Part shown: in pieces, positions 55,715-64,000 of the stretch
Layout: each line of letters opens with the position of its first letter
Position numbering within the stretch: the first letter of the stretch is position 1
Source of the DNA: Deefgea piscis
GTDB taxonomy: Bacteria; Pseudomonadota; Gammaproteobacteria; Burkholderiales; Chitinibacteraceae
Length of the DNA stretch: 64,000 nt
Assembly: GCF_013284055.1 (NCBI RefSeq)
Contig: NZ_CP054143.1
Span: 1,488,001 to 1,552,000 of the forward strand
Reading direction: 5' to 3'
Notes under the pieces: generated by a model
Database searches by the model: none
Seen by the model: only the letters and a program-made list of their open reading frames with translations
Told to the model about the DNA's origin: nothing
Program-made: the position numbers and the translations under genes

Positions 55715-55886
55715 ATTATTTTAACTAAACGTCATCGCTTTGTTTGGTCATCAACGCCTCAGCCAGCTGGCTGCAAACCGATCGCCTTGACCACAATTGG
55801 CGCACTTGCCAGCGGGTGTGGTGTGAGATTTCCTGCGACTAGGGCCTTTCCGCTACAATTGCAGTAAATCTTTAATGGAGTCATCG

Positions 55887-57143
55887 ATGGATATCCAACA
55901 ATATATGCAAGACGTTGGCCGCGCCGCGCGTGCGGCCAGCCGCTTAATGGCCAAAGCCAATACCGGTGCCAAAAATGCCGCATTGAATGCGATTGCTGAT
56001 GCCATCGAGCGTGATGCCGCGCTTTTACTCGCCGCCAACCAACAAGATATGGATCAAGCGCAGGCCGATGGTTTAGATGCGGCGATGCTCGATCGCTTGC
56101 AACTCACGCCAAAAACCATCGCCACAATGGCGCAAGGCTTGCGTGAAATGGTGGCCTTGCCAGATCCAATCGGCAATATGGGTGATTTTAAATACCGTCC
56201 GAGCGGGATTCAGGTCGGCAAAATGCGCGTACCACTGGGTGTGATCGGCATTATTTATGAAGCTCGTCCGAATGTGACTGCAGATGCGGCGGGCCTGTGT
56301 ATCAAATCGGGTAATGCGACGATTTTGCGCGGTGGCCGTGAGGCATTTAACTGTAATCAAGCCATTGCGGCCTGTGTTAAAGAAGGTTTATCTGCGGCAG
56401 GTTTGCCAGCCAGCGCGGTGCAAATTATCGAAACGCCAGATCGCGCTGCGGTTGGCGAGTTGATTACAATGAATGAATTTGTCGACGTGATTATCCCGCG
56501 CGGCGGCAAAGGCTTAATTGAGCGCATTAGCCGTGATGCCCGTGTGCCGGTGATTAAGCATTTGGACGGTATTTGCCATGTGTATATCGACAATGAAGCC
56601 GATCCAGTCAAAGCGGTTCGTATCGCTGACAATGCCAAAACGCATCGTTATGCACCATGCAATACCATGGAAACGCTGCTGGTGAATGCAGCCATTGCGG
56701 CGACGATTTTGCCGCAAATTGCGGCGATTTATCGCGAAAAAGGCGTAGAAATGCGCGGTTGCTTAGCAACACAAGCCATTTTGCCAGATGCTTTGGCGGC
56801 GACAGAAGCCGATTGGCGTACCGAATATTTAGCACCGATTATTGCCATTCGGATTGTTGACGATCTGGATCAGGCGATGGATCACATCAATACCTATGGC
56901 AGCCATCATACCGACGCCATCGTGACCGAAAATTACACTAAATCACGCCAATTTTTGCGTGAAGTTGATTCGGCATCCGTGATGATTAACGCGTCAACGC
57001 GCTTTGCCGATGGTTTTGAATATGGTTTAGGCGCTGAAATTGGCATCTCAACCGACAAAATCCACGCCCGTGGTCCAGTCGGTTTAGAAGGGCTGACCAG
57101 CGAAAAATGGATTGTGTTTGGCGATGGCGAGATTCGAGTTTAA
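55887..57143 (+). CDS. proA: Gamma-glutamyl phosphate reductase ProA
   Basis: NADPH-dependent second step of proline synthesis. The 418-residue protein has the aldehyde-dehydrogenase-like fold with [46 protein letters not shown], the catalytic cysteine in [13 protein letters not shown] and the closing [24 protein letters not shown] 55887 has GGAG seven bases before it, unlike ATG 55875. It is followed by a chorismate mutase gene after 3 bases. Confidence 0.97.
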   Translation: MDIQQYMQDVGRAARAASRLMAKANTGAKNAALNAIADAIERDAALLLAANQQDMDQAQADGLDAAMLDRLQLTPKTIATMAQGLREMVALPDPIGNMGDFKYRPSGIQVGKMRVPLGVIGIIYEARPNVTADAAGLCIKSGNATILRGGREAFNCNQAIAACVKEGLSAAGLPASAVQIIETPDRAAVGELITMNEFVDVIIPRGGKGLIERISRDARVPVIKHLDGICHVYIDNEADPVKAVRIADNAKTHRYAPCNTMETLLVNAAIAATILPQIAAIYREKGVEMRGCLATQAILPDALAATEADWRTEYLAPIIAIRIVDDLDQAMDHINTYGSHHTDAIVTENYTKSRQFLREVDSASVMINASTRFADGFEYGLGAEIGISTDKIHARGPVGLEGLTSEKWIVFGDGEIRV

Positions 57144-57146
57144 AGG

Positions 57147-57422
57147 ATGAGCGTGCCCGCTGAGCTAATCGCACTGCGCGAGCAAATCGACGCGCTCGAC
57201 CAGCAATTGTTTGTGCTGCTGGCCGAGCGTTTTCAAGTTACCGCACAGGTCGGGGAATTGAAAAAACAATTCCAACTTCCGGCGCAAGACTTGGCACGCG
57301 AATCAGCGCAATTGCAAAAAATACAGCGTTTGGCGAGCGAAACAGGCCTTGATCCCGACTGGGCGCTGCGATTTCAGCGTTTGATTTTGGATGAAGTCGT
57401 TATCCAGCATCAGCAGTGCTGA
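57147..57422 (+). CDS. AroQ-type chorismate mutase domain protein
   Basis: Small all-helical protein of 91 residues, likely turning chorismate into prephenate. Typical features are ELIALREQIDALDQQLFVLLAERF at the N-terminus (with the first-helix arginine and the LLAER motif), QVGELKKQ with lysines for substrate, and a late LILDEVVIQHQQ helix. Some proteins of this size have other roles, such as PchB-like lyases. It lies between proA and nadD with tight spacing. Confidence 0.8.
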   Translation: MSVPAELIALREQIDALDQQLFVLLAERFQVTAQVGELKKQFQLPAQDLARESAQLQKIQRLASETGLDPDWALRFQRLILDEVVIQHQQC

Positions 57423-57434
57423 TTGAATTTAAGT

Positions 57435-58070
57435 ATGCAAAAAATCGGCATTTTTGGCGGTACGTTTGATCCCATTCATTATGGGCACTTGGCTTTGGCG
57501 CGCTGTATGCGCGATCAATTGCAGCTCAATGAAGTACGTTTAATCCCCACAGGTTTACCGCCGCATCGTCCGATATCACCCGTGTCACCCGCGCAGCGTT
57601 TGGCGTGGGTGCGGGCGGCGATTGCTGGTGAAGCCGGTTTGCTGGCCGATGATCGAGAAGTTCGCCGAGCAGGCTACTGTTACACTTTTGATACGTTGCG
57701 CGAAATCCAAGCAGAAAACCCGCAAGCCTTGCTGGTTTGGTTGATTGGGGCTGATTCTTGGCAGCATTTACCAACGTGGCATGCTTGGCGTGAATTATTG
57801 GATTTGGGGCATTTACTGATCGCAGCGCGGCCTGAGTTTGATATTGACGTGGAAAATTCACGCTTAAGCCCTGATTTAGCAGAAGAATTTGCCAGTCGGC
57901 ACGTAATAGCCAACACCGATACACTGTCTCGGGGTAAAATCAGTTTATTATCCAGCCCGCTTATGCCTATCTCGTCGACGCAAGTGCGTGATTTATTATC
58001 ACGTGGGGAAGATGTTTCAGCGCTCACCCCCGTGTTCGACCTGTTAGATCAAAGTGGGCTTTATCGTTAA
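57435..58070 (+). CDS. nadD: Nicotinate-nucleotide adenylyltransferase NadD
   Basis: Makes deamido-NAD from nicotinate mononucleotide and ATP. The 211-residue protein has the nucleotidyltransferase motif GGTFDPIHYGH (8-18), PTGLPPHR, LIGADSWQHLPTWHAW and the C-terminal ISSTQVRDLL. I start at ATG 57435 because the motif then lies at its usual distance; the ribosome-binding site is poor and translation may be coupled to the preceding gene. nadD followed by rsfS is a widespread order. Confidence 0.96.
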   Translation: MQKIGIFGGTFDPIHYGHLALARCMRDQLQLNEVRLIPTGLPPHRPISPVSPAQRLAWVRAAIAGEAGLLADDREVRRAGYCYTFDTLREIQAENPQALLVWLIGADSWQHLPTWHAWRELLDLGHLLIAARPEFDIDVENSRLSPDLAEEFASRHVIANTDTLSRGKISLLSSPLMPISSTQVRDLLSRGEDVSALTPVFDLLDQSGLYR

Positions 58071-58152
58071 ATTATAATGCTGCGCCGTAAGTGGTTGATT
58101 TGGTTAAAAATCAGCTTCGGCGGTGGCGATGAAGCTTTTACAAGGAAATACA

Positions 58153-58524
58153 ATGACAGAATACGTCGACGCAATGCGTGATATCGCCGTTTTGGCGCTT
58201 GAAGATATTAAAGGTAAAGAAATCCAAGTTTTGGATACCACCACACTAACTGATTTATTCGATTGCATGATTGTTGCTACCGGTGAATCAAACCGTCAAG
58301 TTCGTGCATTGGCCAATAATGTGGCCGTTGAACTGAAAGCCAAAGGCTATGAAATCCTCAGCACCGAAGGTGAAGAGACTGGCGATTGGGTATTGGTTGA
58401 TGCCGGTAGTTTGATTGTGCATGTGATGTTGCCTGCAGTTCGTGATTATTATGACCTTGAGCAATTATGGGGTGGTCAAAAACCAACCTTTAACCCAATG
58501 GGTAAAGCTTGGTCAGCAGTTTAA
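58153..58524 (+). CDS. rsfS: Ribosomal silencing factor RsfS
   Basis: Binds ribosomal protein L14 and blocks subunit joining in slow growth. The 123-residue protein has the family pattern LEDIKGKEIQVLDTTTLTDLFDCMIVATG, SNRQVRALANNV, and GDWVLVDAGSLIVHVMLPAVRDYYDLEQLW. ATG 58153 follows AAGGAAA. Downstream the usual rlmH is missing; a terminator and then cysD follow. Confidence 0.95.
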   Translation: MTEYVDAMRDIAVLALEDIKGKEIQVLDTTTLTDLFDCMIVATGESNRQVRALANNVAVELKAKGYEILSTEGEETGDWVLVDAGSLIVHVMLPAVRDYYDLEQLWGGQKPTFNPMGKAWSAV

Positions 58525-58534
58525 TCACTGCATA

Positions 58535-58571
58535 AGGTGAGTTTCAGCTTTGCTGGACTCGCCTTTTTTTT
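58535..58571 (+). terminator. Rho-independent terminator after rsfS
   Basis: Hairpin AAGGTGAGTTTCAGC / GCTGGACTCGCCTT with one bulge and wobble pairs, then eight T. Confidence 0.8.
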
Positions 58572-58798
58572 CGCCTGCGTGGTTCAGACGCAGGCCGACT
58601 CTGCGCAAAAGTTTGATCAGAAAGTGTCGCCGCTGTAGGCCGTACATTCAGTACGACTTAGCGAACGATGCTGCGCGAAATTGAGTTATGCCATTGATGC
58701 TGATCCGGCATTATATCTATATAAGCAAATGATCTTTTTTATTCGCTTAATATTCCGTACAGTTCATCCATTCCCAGATCATCTTGATTGTAGGCGCT
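58572..58798 (+). other. cysD leader region with nested palindromes
   Basis: About 227 bases with CCTGCGT / ACGCAGG (about 58574-58594), a GTACATTCAGTAC palindrome near 58642, and a stretch CGTACATTCAGTACG followed by AGCGAACG that loosely resembles the inner module of repeat family 1. It must hold the cysDN promoter; a CysB site cannot be recognised with confidence. Confidence 0.4.
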
Positions 58799-59725
58799 AT
58801 GAATACTTTGTCCGAAGCAAGGCTGACGCACTTAAAGCAGCTTGAAGCCGAATCGATCCACATCATTCGTGAAGTGGCCGCTGAATTTGAAAATCCCGTC
58901 ATGCTGTATTCCATTGGCAAAGATTCTGCCGTGATGCTGCATTTAGCTAAAAAAGCCTTTGCGCCGGGCAAACCACCGTTTCCATTGATGCATGTGGACA
59001 CCACGTGGAAATTCCAAGAAATGTATAAGCTGCGCGATAAACAAATCGCTGATGGTTGGAATTTGATTCGCCACGTGAACGAAGATGGCGTCGCTGCGGG
59101 GATTAATCCGTTTACTGCTGGCTCAGCGAAACATACCGACGTAATGAAAACCGAAGGTTTAAAGCAAGCTTTGAACAAATACGGTTTTGACGCGGCTTTT
59201 GGCGGCGCACGTCGTGATGAAGAAAAATCTCGCGCTAAAGAGCGTGTGTATTCATTCCGCGATAAAAACCATCGTTGGGATCCAAAAAATCAACGTCCAG
59301 AGCTGTGGAATATCTACAACTCGAAGGTCGACAAAGGCGAATCGATTCGCGTATTCCCGATTTCGAACTGGACTGAGCTCGACATCTGGCAATACATCTT
59401 CATGGAAAACATCGAGATCGTGCCGCTGTATTTGTCGGAAGAGCGTGAAGTGGTTGAATACAATGGCTCGCTGATCATGATCGATGACGAGCGCATTTTG
59501 CAATATCTGACGCCAGAGCAAAAAGCGACGATCAGCAAGAAATGGGTGCGTTTCCGTACGCTGGGCTGTTATCCATTGACCGGTGCCGTGGAATCGCGTG
59601 CAACGACGTTGCCTGAGGTGATTCAGGAAATGTTGCTGGCGACCACCTCCGAGCGCCAAGGCCGCGCCATTGACCATGATTCGAGTGGCTCGATGGAAAA
59701 GAAAAAAATGGAAGGCTACTTTTAA
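58799..59725 (+). CDS. cysD: Sulfate adenylyltransferase subunit 2 CysD
   Basis: Small catalytic subunit that makes APS from ATP and sulfate together with CysN. The 308-residue protein has the PP-loop [12 protein letters not shown] (37-48), [22 protein letters not shown] and [18 protein letters not shown] 58799 is preferred over 58784 on family length. A 128-base gap holding a repeat separates it from cysN; the two must still be coexpressed. Confidence 0.96.
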   Translation: MNTLSEARLTHLKQLEAESIHIIREVAAEFENPVMLYSIGKDSAVMLHLAKKAFAPGKPPFPLMHVDTTWKFQEMYKLRDKQIADGWNLIRHVNEDGVAAGINPFTAGSAKHTDVMKTEGLKQALNKYGFDAAFGGARRDEEKSRAKERVYSFRDKNHRWDPKNQRPELWNIYNSKVDKGESIRVFPISNWTELDIWQYIFMENIEIVPLYLSEEREVVEYNGSLIMIDDERILQYLTPEQKATISKKWVRFRTLGCYPLTGAVESRATTLPEVIQEMLLATTSERQGRAIDHDSSGSMEKKKMEGYF

Positions 59726-59730
59726 AATCG

Positions 59731-59830
59731 TCACCACAGAGGCACAGAGACACAGAGTTTTAAGTCAAGTGCTTCAGGTGGTTGGAAAGTGATTAAAGAG
59801 GTTTTCTCTGTGCCTCTGCGTCTCTGTGGT
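59731..59830. repeat. CACAGAG palindromic repeat, copy 3 (family 3), between cysD and cysN
   Basis: TCACCACAGAGGCACAGAGA at the left and TCTCTGTGCCTCTGCGTCTC at the right, about 100 bases. It forms a long hairpin in the cysDN transcript. Confidence 0.88.
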
Positions 59831-59853
59831 TCAAAAGATTTAAGGTTTTAAAC

Positions 59854-61287
59854 ATGTCAAATCAATCAGAACTGATCGCCAGCGATATCTTGGCGTATTT
59901 GAAGCAACACGAAAACAAAGACATGCTGCGTTTTATTACTTGCGGCAATGTGGATGACGGTAAATCGACTTTGATCGGTCGTTTGCTGCATGACTCAAAA
60001 CTGATTTTTGAAGATCACCTCGCGGCGATTCAAAAAGACAGTCAAAAATTTAACACCACTGACCAAGAAATCGACTTGGCGTTGCTGGTTGACGGTCTGC
60101 AAGCTGAGCGTGAGCAGGGCATTACCATTGATGTGGCTTACCGTTATTTCTCGACTGAAAAACGCAAATTCATCATCGCCGATTGCCCAGGCCACGAGCA
60201 ATACACGCGCAATATGGCAACGGGTGCTTCAACGTCTGATCTGGCGATTATCTTGATCGATGCGCGTTACGGCGTGCAAACGCAAACGCGTCGCCACAGC
60301 TTTATTGTGTCACTGCTCGGTATTAAACAAGTCATCGTTGCGGTGAATAAGATGGACTTGGTTGATTTCAGTGAGGCGCGTTACAACGAAATCCGTGCGC
60401 AGTATCTCGATTTTGCTAAAGATTTGGCGATTGAAGACATCGAGTTCGTGCCATTGTCAGCTTTGCGCGGCGATAACGTTGTCAATGAATCAGACAAAAC
60501 GCCATGGTACGAAGGGCAAACTTTGATGGGCTTGCTGGAAAGCGTGCAAATCAATAAACACGCCAAGCTCGACGCGTTCCGTTTGCCAGTGCAATACGTC
60601 AATCGCCCGAATCTGGATTTTCGTGGCTTCTGCGGCACGATTGCCGCGGGCCATGTGTTGCCGGGTGACGAAATCATTGCGCTGCCATCAGGCAAAAAAT
60701 CGAAAGTTAAAGCGATTGTCACGTATGAAGGCGAGCAGCCGGCTGCATATTCAGGCCAAGCGATTACGCTCACGCTGGAAGACGAAATCGACATTTCCCG
60801 TGGCGATATGATTGTTCGCGCCCAAGACGCGCAGCCGCATGTTGGCAGTGCCTTCGACGCGCATTTGGTGTGGATGAACGAGGCGCCGTTGGTGGTTGGC
60901 AAGGAGTATATGGTTAAGCTTGGCGGTAAACAATGCTTCGGGCGTGTTACCTCCATCCAGTATCGTATCGACGTGAATAGCCTTGATCATCTGAATGTGC
61001 AAGAACTGAAACTCAATGAGATTGGTTTGGTGCGTATTGATTTGACCGCGCCGATTGCATTCGACACCTACCGTGAATGCCGTGGTACCGGTAATTTGAT
61101 CATTATCGATCGTTTGACCAATGCAACTTCCGCCGCCGGCATGATCCACGCGCCAGCAACGGCAGCGGTAGGTGAAGAAGTCGATGAATTGACGCGCTTA
61201 CGTGCCTTTGAAGCGGATTTGAATGTGCTAGTTCGCAAACATTTCCCGCATTGGGGCGCAAAAGATATTTTGGACTTGCTGAAGTAA
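59854..61287 (+). CDS. cysN: Sulfate adenylyltransferase subunit 1 CysN
   Basis: GTPase subunit driving APS formation. The 477-residue protein is elongation-factor-like: G1 [10 protein letters not shown] (31-40), switch [12 protein letters not shown]-type text ([13 protein letters not shown]), G3 DCPGHEQY, G4 NKMDLVD, then beta-barrel domains. It lacks a fused CysC APS-kinase domain, so PAPS, if made, needs a separate enzyme. Followed by a strong terminator. Confidence 0.97.
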   Translation: MSNQSELIASDILAYLKQHENKDMLRFITCGNVDDGKSTLIGRLLHDSKLIFEDHLAAIQKDSQKFNTTDQEIDLALLVDGLQAEREQGITIDVAYRYFSTEKRKFIIADCPGHEQYTRNMATGASTSDLAIILIDARYGVQTQTRRHSFIVSLLGIKQVIVAVNKMDLVDFSEARYNEIRAQYLDFAKDLAIEDIEFVPLSALRGDNVVNESDKTPWYEGQTLMGLLESVQINKHAKLDAFRLPVQYVNRPNLDFRGFCGTIAAGHVLPGDEIIALPSGKKSKVKAIVTYEGEQPAAYSGQAITLTLEDEIDISRGDMIVRAQDAQPHVGSAFDAHLVWMNEAPLVVGKEYMVKLGGKQCFGRVTSIQYRIDVNSLDHLNVQELKLNEIGLVRIDLTAPIAFDTYRECRGTGNLIIIDRLTNATSAAGMIHAPATAAVGEEVDELTRLRAFEADLNVLVRKHFPHWGAKDILDLLK

Positions 61288-61308
61288 GGGCATTAACGCC
61301 GCAAAACT

Positions 61309-61334
61309 AAACCCGCGAAGTTGCGGGTTTTTTT
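61309..61334 (+). terminator. Rho-independent terminator after cysN
   Basis: Arms AAACCCGC / GCGGGTTT with loop GAAGTT and a run of T, 21 bases past the stop. Confidence 0.9.
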
Positions 61335-61453
61335 ATGGGCACTGATTTACCGCACCGATGTGTTGATGATGATGAAAATGCGAGCGAAAGCTTACCGAAT
61401 TGAGATTCTGCATCTAAACTAATGCCATGAGTTTACCCGCTGACGCGCCAATA

Positions 61454-61726
61454 CTAGGGTCTGTTGACATTTGGTTTACCAGCCGCGTTTACGCGGATTT
61501 TGGCCTGAGGCAAGGCACAAAGCGTGCAGCGTAGTCATTCTACGCCAGCGCTTTGTAACGCAGCATCAGGCCAAAAGCCGGCAAACCCTGCGGGCTGGGC
61601 GCTTTTCGCGGCGACTCCGCGTTGTAGCAAGCTCACATAGAATGACTATGCATCGCTTACTACGCCTTGACTCGCCGCGAAAATCGCGTAAGCAGCGGCG
61701 GAAAACCAAACGTCAACAGACCCTGG
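61454..61726 (-). repeat. MITE-like repeat family 1, full copy B
   Basis: About 273 bases, opposite in orientation to copy A. Ends CTAGGGTCTGTTGACATTTG and (plus strand) CAAACGTCAACAGACCCTGG. Same two inner hairpins as copy A with scattered changes. It ends 12 bases before the next gene, between it and the cysN terminator, and may supply part of that gene's leader. A TTG-started frame through it (61471) is not a real N-terminus. Confidence 0.88.
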
Positions 61727-61737
61727 GAACACTAAAG

Positions 61738-62340
61738 ATGTCGCTGGCCATTGATTTTTATTTTGATTTTTCTTCGCCGTACGGTTATATCGCTTCGCAA
61801 TTGATCGATCCCCTCGCTGAAAAATATGGCCGCTCTAGTCATTGGCATGCGATTGTCTTAAATGATAATTTTCAATCGCTTGAGCGAATGAAAATGGCCG
61901 GTAATATGATGCGAACCGATTATATTAAGCGCGATGCCCAGCGTTTGGCGGCTTATTATGGCATTGCTTATCACACCCCTTCTTTAGTCGGCGTGAATAC
62001 TGAGCAAGCAGCACGGCTGTTTCATACCATACACGATCGAGATCCGCAGCAAGGCACCGCTTTTGCTAGCTTGGTGCTGAAGGCTTATTTTGTTGAAAAC
62101 AAAAACATCGCCATCTTAGAAGAGCTGCAAGCGCTGGCAAGCCAAGTGGATATCTCTGCAGAAGAATTCCACGAGGCTTGCAGTAATCCAAGTAGCCGTG
62201 CTCGGGTGAAGGCTGAAGTCGATATGGCTGAGGCGCGCGGCGTATTTGGCTCGCCATTTTTTATGGTGGGGGGCGAGCGCTTTTGGGGCAATGATCGTTT
62301 GCCGCAACTTGAGCGCTGGCTGGCCACTGGACCATATTAA
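61738..62340 (+). CDS. 2-hydroxychromene-2-carboxylate isomerase-like protein (kappa-GST/DsbA fold)
   Basis: Thioredoxin-fold protein of 200 residues related to NahD-type isomerases, which act with glutathione. Visible are FYFDFSSPYGYIASQ with the active-site serine (residue 12 or 13), DYIKRDAQRLAAYYGI and EARGVFGSPFFMVGGERFWGNDRL. No aromatic catabolism genes are nearby, so the natural substrate is unknown. ATG 61738 is the first codon after the repeat; no clear Shine-Dalgarno sequence is seen. Confidence 0.85.
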   Translation: MSLAIDFYFDFSSPYGYIASQLIDPLAEKYGRSSHWHAIVLNDNFQSLERMKMAGNMMRTDYIKRDAQRLAAYYGIAYHTPSLVGVNTEQAARLFHTIHDRDPQQGTAFASLVLKAYFVENKNIAILEELQALASQVDISAEEFHEACSNPSSRARVKAEVDMAEARGVFGSPFFMVGGERFWGNDRLPQLERWLATGPY

Positions 62341-62360
62341 CGCGCTGTCGCCAACGCGAC

Positions 62361-62699
62361 TTAGTCGCGGGTTAATACTTCTAATAATTCAATTTCAAAA
62401 TACAAATCCGAATTGGGTTTGATATGCTCGCCAATTTGCCGCTCGCCATAGGCCAAATGCGCGGGGACGAATAACTTTCGCTTGCCACCGACTTGCATCC
62501 CCATCAGCCCTTGATCCCAGCCTTTAATGACTCGGCCTGTGCCAATAACGCATTGAAATGGCCGACCTTTAAGGTGTGAAGAATCAAACACCGTGCCGTC
62601 AAGCAAAGTGCCGGTGTAATGGGTGGTAATCAACGCGCCTTTGACTGCGGCCTTGCCATCGCCGACGACGAGGTCTTCGATAATGAGTTCTGTGGTCAT
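62361..62699 (-). CDS. FKBP-type peptidyl-prolyl cis-trans isomerase
   Basis: Single-domain FKBP of 112 residues without signal peptide, speeding proline isomerisation in the cytoplasm. Family text: ITTHYTGTLLDGTVFDSSHLKGRPFQCVIGTGRVIKGWDQGL (read over residues 25-67), then FVPAHLAYGERQIG and LYFEIELLEV. It has no SlyD-like insert or metal tail. It converges with the isomerase-like gene. Confidence 0.93.
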   Translation of the reverse strand: MTTELIIEDLVVGDGKAAVKGALITTHYTGTLLDGTVFDSSHLKGRPFQCVIGTGRVIKGWDQGLMGMQVGGKRKLFVPAHLAYGERQIGEHIKPNSDLYFEIELLEVLTRD

Positions 62700-62728
62700 C
62701 GTTTTGGAATCAAAAAGTGGATCAATAA

Positions 62729-63343
62729 TTAGCGTTTGGCGAATGCTAAAGCACCACCTACAGCAAAAAAAGCCAGTGCGCAGCTGCGATTAAACGCTTT
62801 AATTCTTTGGCCGCTGGCTAACCAGCGAGCCAGCGACATGCCACCCAAGGCATAAATCAGTTGCCAACTGAGCTCAATCACAAAAAAGCTACTGAGTAAA
62901 ATCAGCCATTGTGGGGCTTGCGGCAAACTGGGGTTAATAAATTGCGGCAAAAAAGCACCGGCAAATAAAATGGCTTTGGGGTTAGATAAGGCGATAGTCA
63001 GGCCGGTGCGAAAGCGGGCACGCGGCGTATCGGCGTTGGCACTCGGTAGCGACAGTTGGCTGCCAGCATTCCAGCATTGATAGCCTAAATACAGTAAATA
63101 CAAGGCACCGATGATTTTTAGCGCAGTAAATAGCAGCGCTGAAGTCGCTAAAATCGTGCTGACGCCCATCGCCGAAGCCCCCAGTAGCAAGGCCAAACCG
63201 ACAATGGTGCCTGCCATCGTCGCTGTTGTCGCTCGCCAGCCATAGCGAGCGCCATGGCTAATCATCAGCAACATATTTGGCCCGGGCGTTGCCGAGATAA
63301 AACAAGTGGTGGCAATAAAAGCCAACCAAATCTGCAAAGACAT
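62729..63343 (-). CDS. LysE/RhtB family amino acid exporter
   Basis: Inner membrane exporter of 204 residues with about six hydrophobic segments. The family signature lies at the N-terminus (FISATPGPNMLLMISHGARYGWRA) with the later GLTIALSNPKAILFAGAFLPQF. Members export homoserine, threonine or other amino acids; specificity is not readable. It is 29 bases upstream of the FKBP gene on the same strand. Confidence 0.9.
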   Translation of the reverse strand: MSLQIWLAFIATTCFISATPGPNMLLMISHGARYGWRATTATMAGTIVGLALLLGASAMGVSTILATSALLFTALKIIGALYLLYLGYQCWNAGSQLSLPSANADTPRARFRTGLTIALSNPKAILFAGAFLPQFINPSLPQAPQWLILLSSFFVIELSWQLIYALGGMSLARWLASGQRIKAFNRSCALAFFAVGGALAFAKR

Positions 63344-63424
63344 TTTTTATCTCCTGAGGCGCTGTTGGCCTGGGCTTGCCTGAACTACCAACACCAAAAG
63401 GCACGCCAAGACCTGCAGACTATA

Positions 63425-63473
63425 GGGTATTGCTATGGGGCTTTTTTTGCATAAAGGCTGTAGTCAGATACCC
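63425..63473. repeat. 49-bp GGGTAT element upstream of the LysE-type gene
   Basis: GGGTAT at 63425-63430 and ATACCC at 63468-63473, exactly 49 bases, 81 bases before the exporter start. Read on the minus strand it resembles the copy after dnaA. Confidence 0.7.
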
Positions 63474-63500
63474 TTCTAAGACTGGTAATATTCAGATTTG

Positions 63501-63743
63501 GTGTTGATGCTGTGCCGCGCTCGTCGAGCTGGGGCTTAAAATCCCGTTTAAGCGCACCGAGTGCGGAGAGAGACAAACGGTTTTATCGTTTGGCTCACGA
63601 CAATCGAGGGCACAGCGGAGCTGGGCGCGCTCGGGTCGCCTTTCTTTTCCCCCATTTTCTTTGGCGAGTCAAAGAAAATGGGGTCCCCGTCGCGGACTGC
63701 GACTGTAAAACAATGTGCCGCAGGCACTTAAAATCATCAACAC
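63501..63743 (+). repeat. Repeat family 2, copy 2
   Basis: About 243 bases with perfect ends GTGTTGAT / ATCAACAC. It holds GCCGCGCTCGTCGAGCTGG, a hairpin with CCCCATTTTCTTTG / CAAAGAAAATGGGG and TGCCGCAGGCACTTAAA. With the 49-bp element it fills the 427-base gap from 63344 to 63770. The reverse copy is at 42570-42812. Confidence 0.85.
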
Positions 63744-63770
63744 GTAATCTGGACATCGCCCTAATGGTAT

Positions 63771-64000
63771 TTAGCTGCGGCCTTTCCAAGTGGTGTTGCA
63801 GTTGTTTTGCAGATATTTAAATGCCCGTTCCATATAGAGATCCGGAAACTCTGGGTCTTTATTAGCAAGAGCGGTGTCTGCGTCTTCTTTTAAATCGTTG
63901 AGCCAAAAATCAGTCAGTTCTTCACGTAATTCAACCGGCACATGGTGCTCGATAAATTCAATCACCGCGGCGTCGTTCAGGCCATGCTCACGCAGCGCTT
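63771..64000 (-). CDS. Unknown protein, C-terminal part (cut by window)
   Basis: The minus-strand frame is open from the right edge to the TAG/TAA stop at 63771, so GTG 63965 is probably internal. The visible end is acidic and helical: ALREHGLNDAAVIEFIEHH, then LREELTDFWLNDLKEDAD and LYMERAFKYLQNN, ending WKGRS. No family is recognised from this part. It may be a small cytoplasmic protein of ordinary length, depending on the unseen start. Confidence 0.6.
   Translation of the reverse strand, partial: ALREHGLNDAAVIEFIEHHVPVELREELTDFWLNDLKEDADTALANKDPEFPDLYMERAFKYLQNNCNTTWKGRS

Noticed and set aside
61471-61737. N-terminal extension of the isomerase-like protein through repeat copy B
   Set aside because: The extension is translated repeat DNA from a TTG without a ribosome-binding site; the family N-terminus begins at ATG 61738.

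Overview
The window reads as a chromosomal segment of a betaproteobacterium of the Neisseriales, and the gene content and order would fit the Chitinibacteraceae (Deefgea/Chitinibacter-like). This is an inference from gene order (ftsA-ftsZ-lpxC; mnmE-yidC-yidD-rnpA-rpmH facing dnaA-dnaN-gyrB; metX-metW; proA-nadD-rsfS), not from a database match. The start of ftsA and the end of a minus-strand gene at the right edge are cut by the window. No rRNA, tRNA, phage or CRISPR was seen.

Layout. 1-6 kb: cell division (ftsA, ftsZ), lipid A synthesis (lpxC), a 16S rRNA methyltransferase (rsmE) and the lipid A flippase msbA. 5.7-9.1 kb: LPS-type glycosyltransferases and an O-antigen ligase-like protein. 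9.1-10.9 kb: metX-metW for methionine synthesis. 10.9-15.6 kb: small metabolic and unknown genes, including a 56-codon gene with its own promoter-like site and terminator. 15.7-20.1 kb: purine genes purC, purK and purE with a DNA-glycosylase-like gene and a small membrane protein. 20.3-25.3 kb: an archaic (Csu-type) chaperone-usher pilus operon. 25.3-34.7 kb: mnmE, yidC, yidD, rnpA, rpmH, then dnaA, dnaN, gyrB, the replication-origin neighbourhood, with no recF between dnaN and gyrB. 35.0-38.2 kb: an AT-rich BcgI-like type IIB restriction-modification locus. 39.9-41.6 kb: a tandem glycine riboswitch controlling a glycine-transporter-family gene, divergent from a GcvR-like ACT protein. 44.4-50.8 kb: putrescine degradation by the gamma-glutamyl route (puuB, puuA, puuD, puuC) with alanine dehydrogenase. 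51.0-55.6 kb: a HugZ-like gene, then an RstA/RstB two-component system, an acid-shock (Asr)-like repeat protein and a YdgD-like serine protease. 55.9-58.5 kb: proA, a chorismate mutase, nadD, rsfS. 58.8-61.3 kb: cysD-cysN sulfate activation. 61.7-64 kb: miscellaneous genes.

The spaces between genes are rich in dispersed repeats. At least five families are visible: (1) a roughly 272-bp MITE-like element with CTAGGGTCTGTTGACGTTTG ends, plus short and solo versions that form parts of genes; (2) a roughly 243-bp element with GTGTTGAT/ATCAACAC ends; (3) CACAGAGGCACAGAG palindromes; (4) AATCAATCGAGTCTGA repeats; (5) a 49-bp element with GGGTAT/ATACCC ends, seen eight times at the same length.

The most interesting observations are: a complete-looking -1 ribosomal frameshift signal exactly at the stop codon of the restriction-methylase gene, which would fuse it to the specificity subunit; the 49-bp element family; a MITE end that supplies both the ribosome-binding site and the start codon of the AlkD-like gene; and the grouping of rstAB, an asr-like gene and a ydgD-like gene, which suggests an acid-stress module with an unusually expanded repeat protein.
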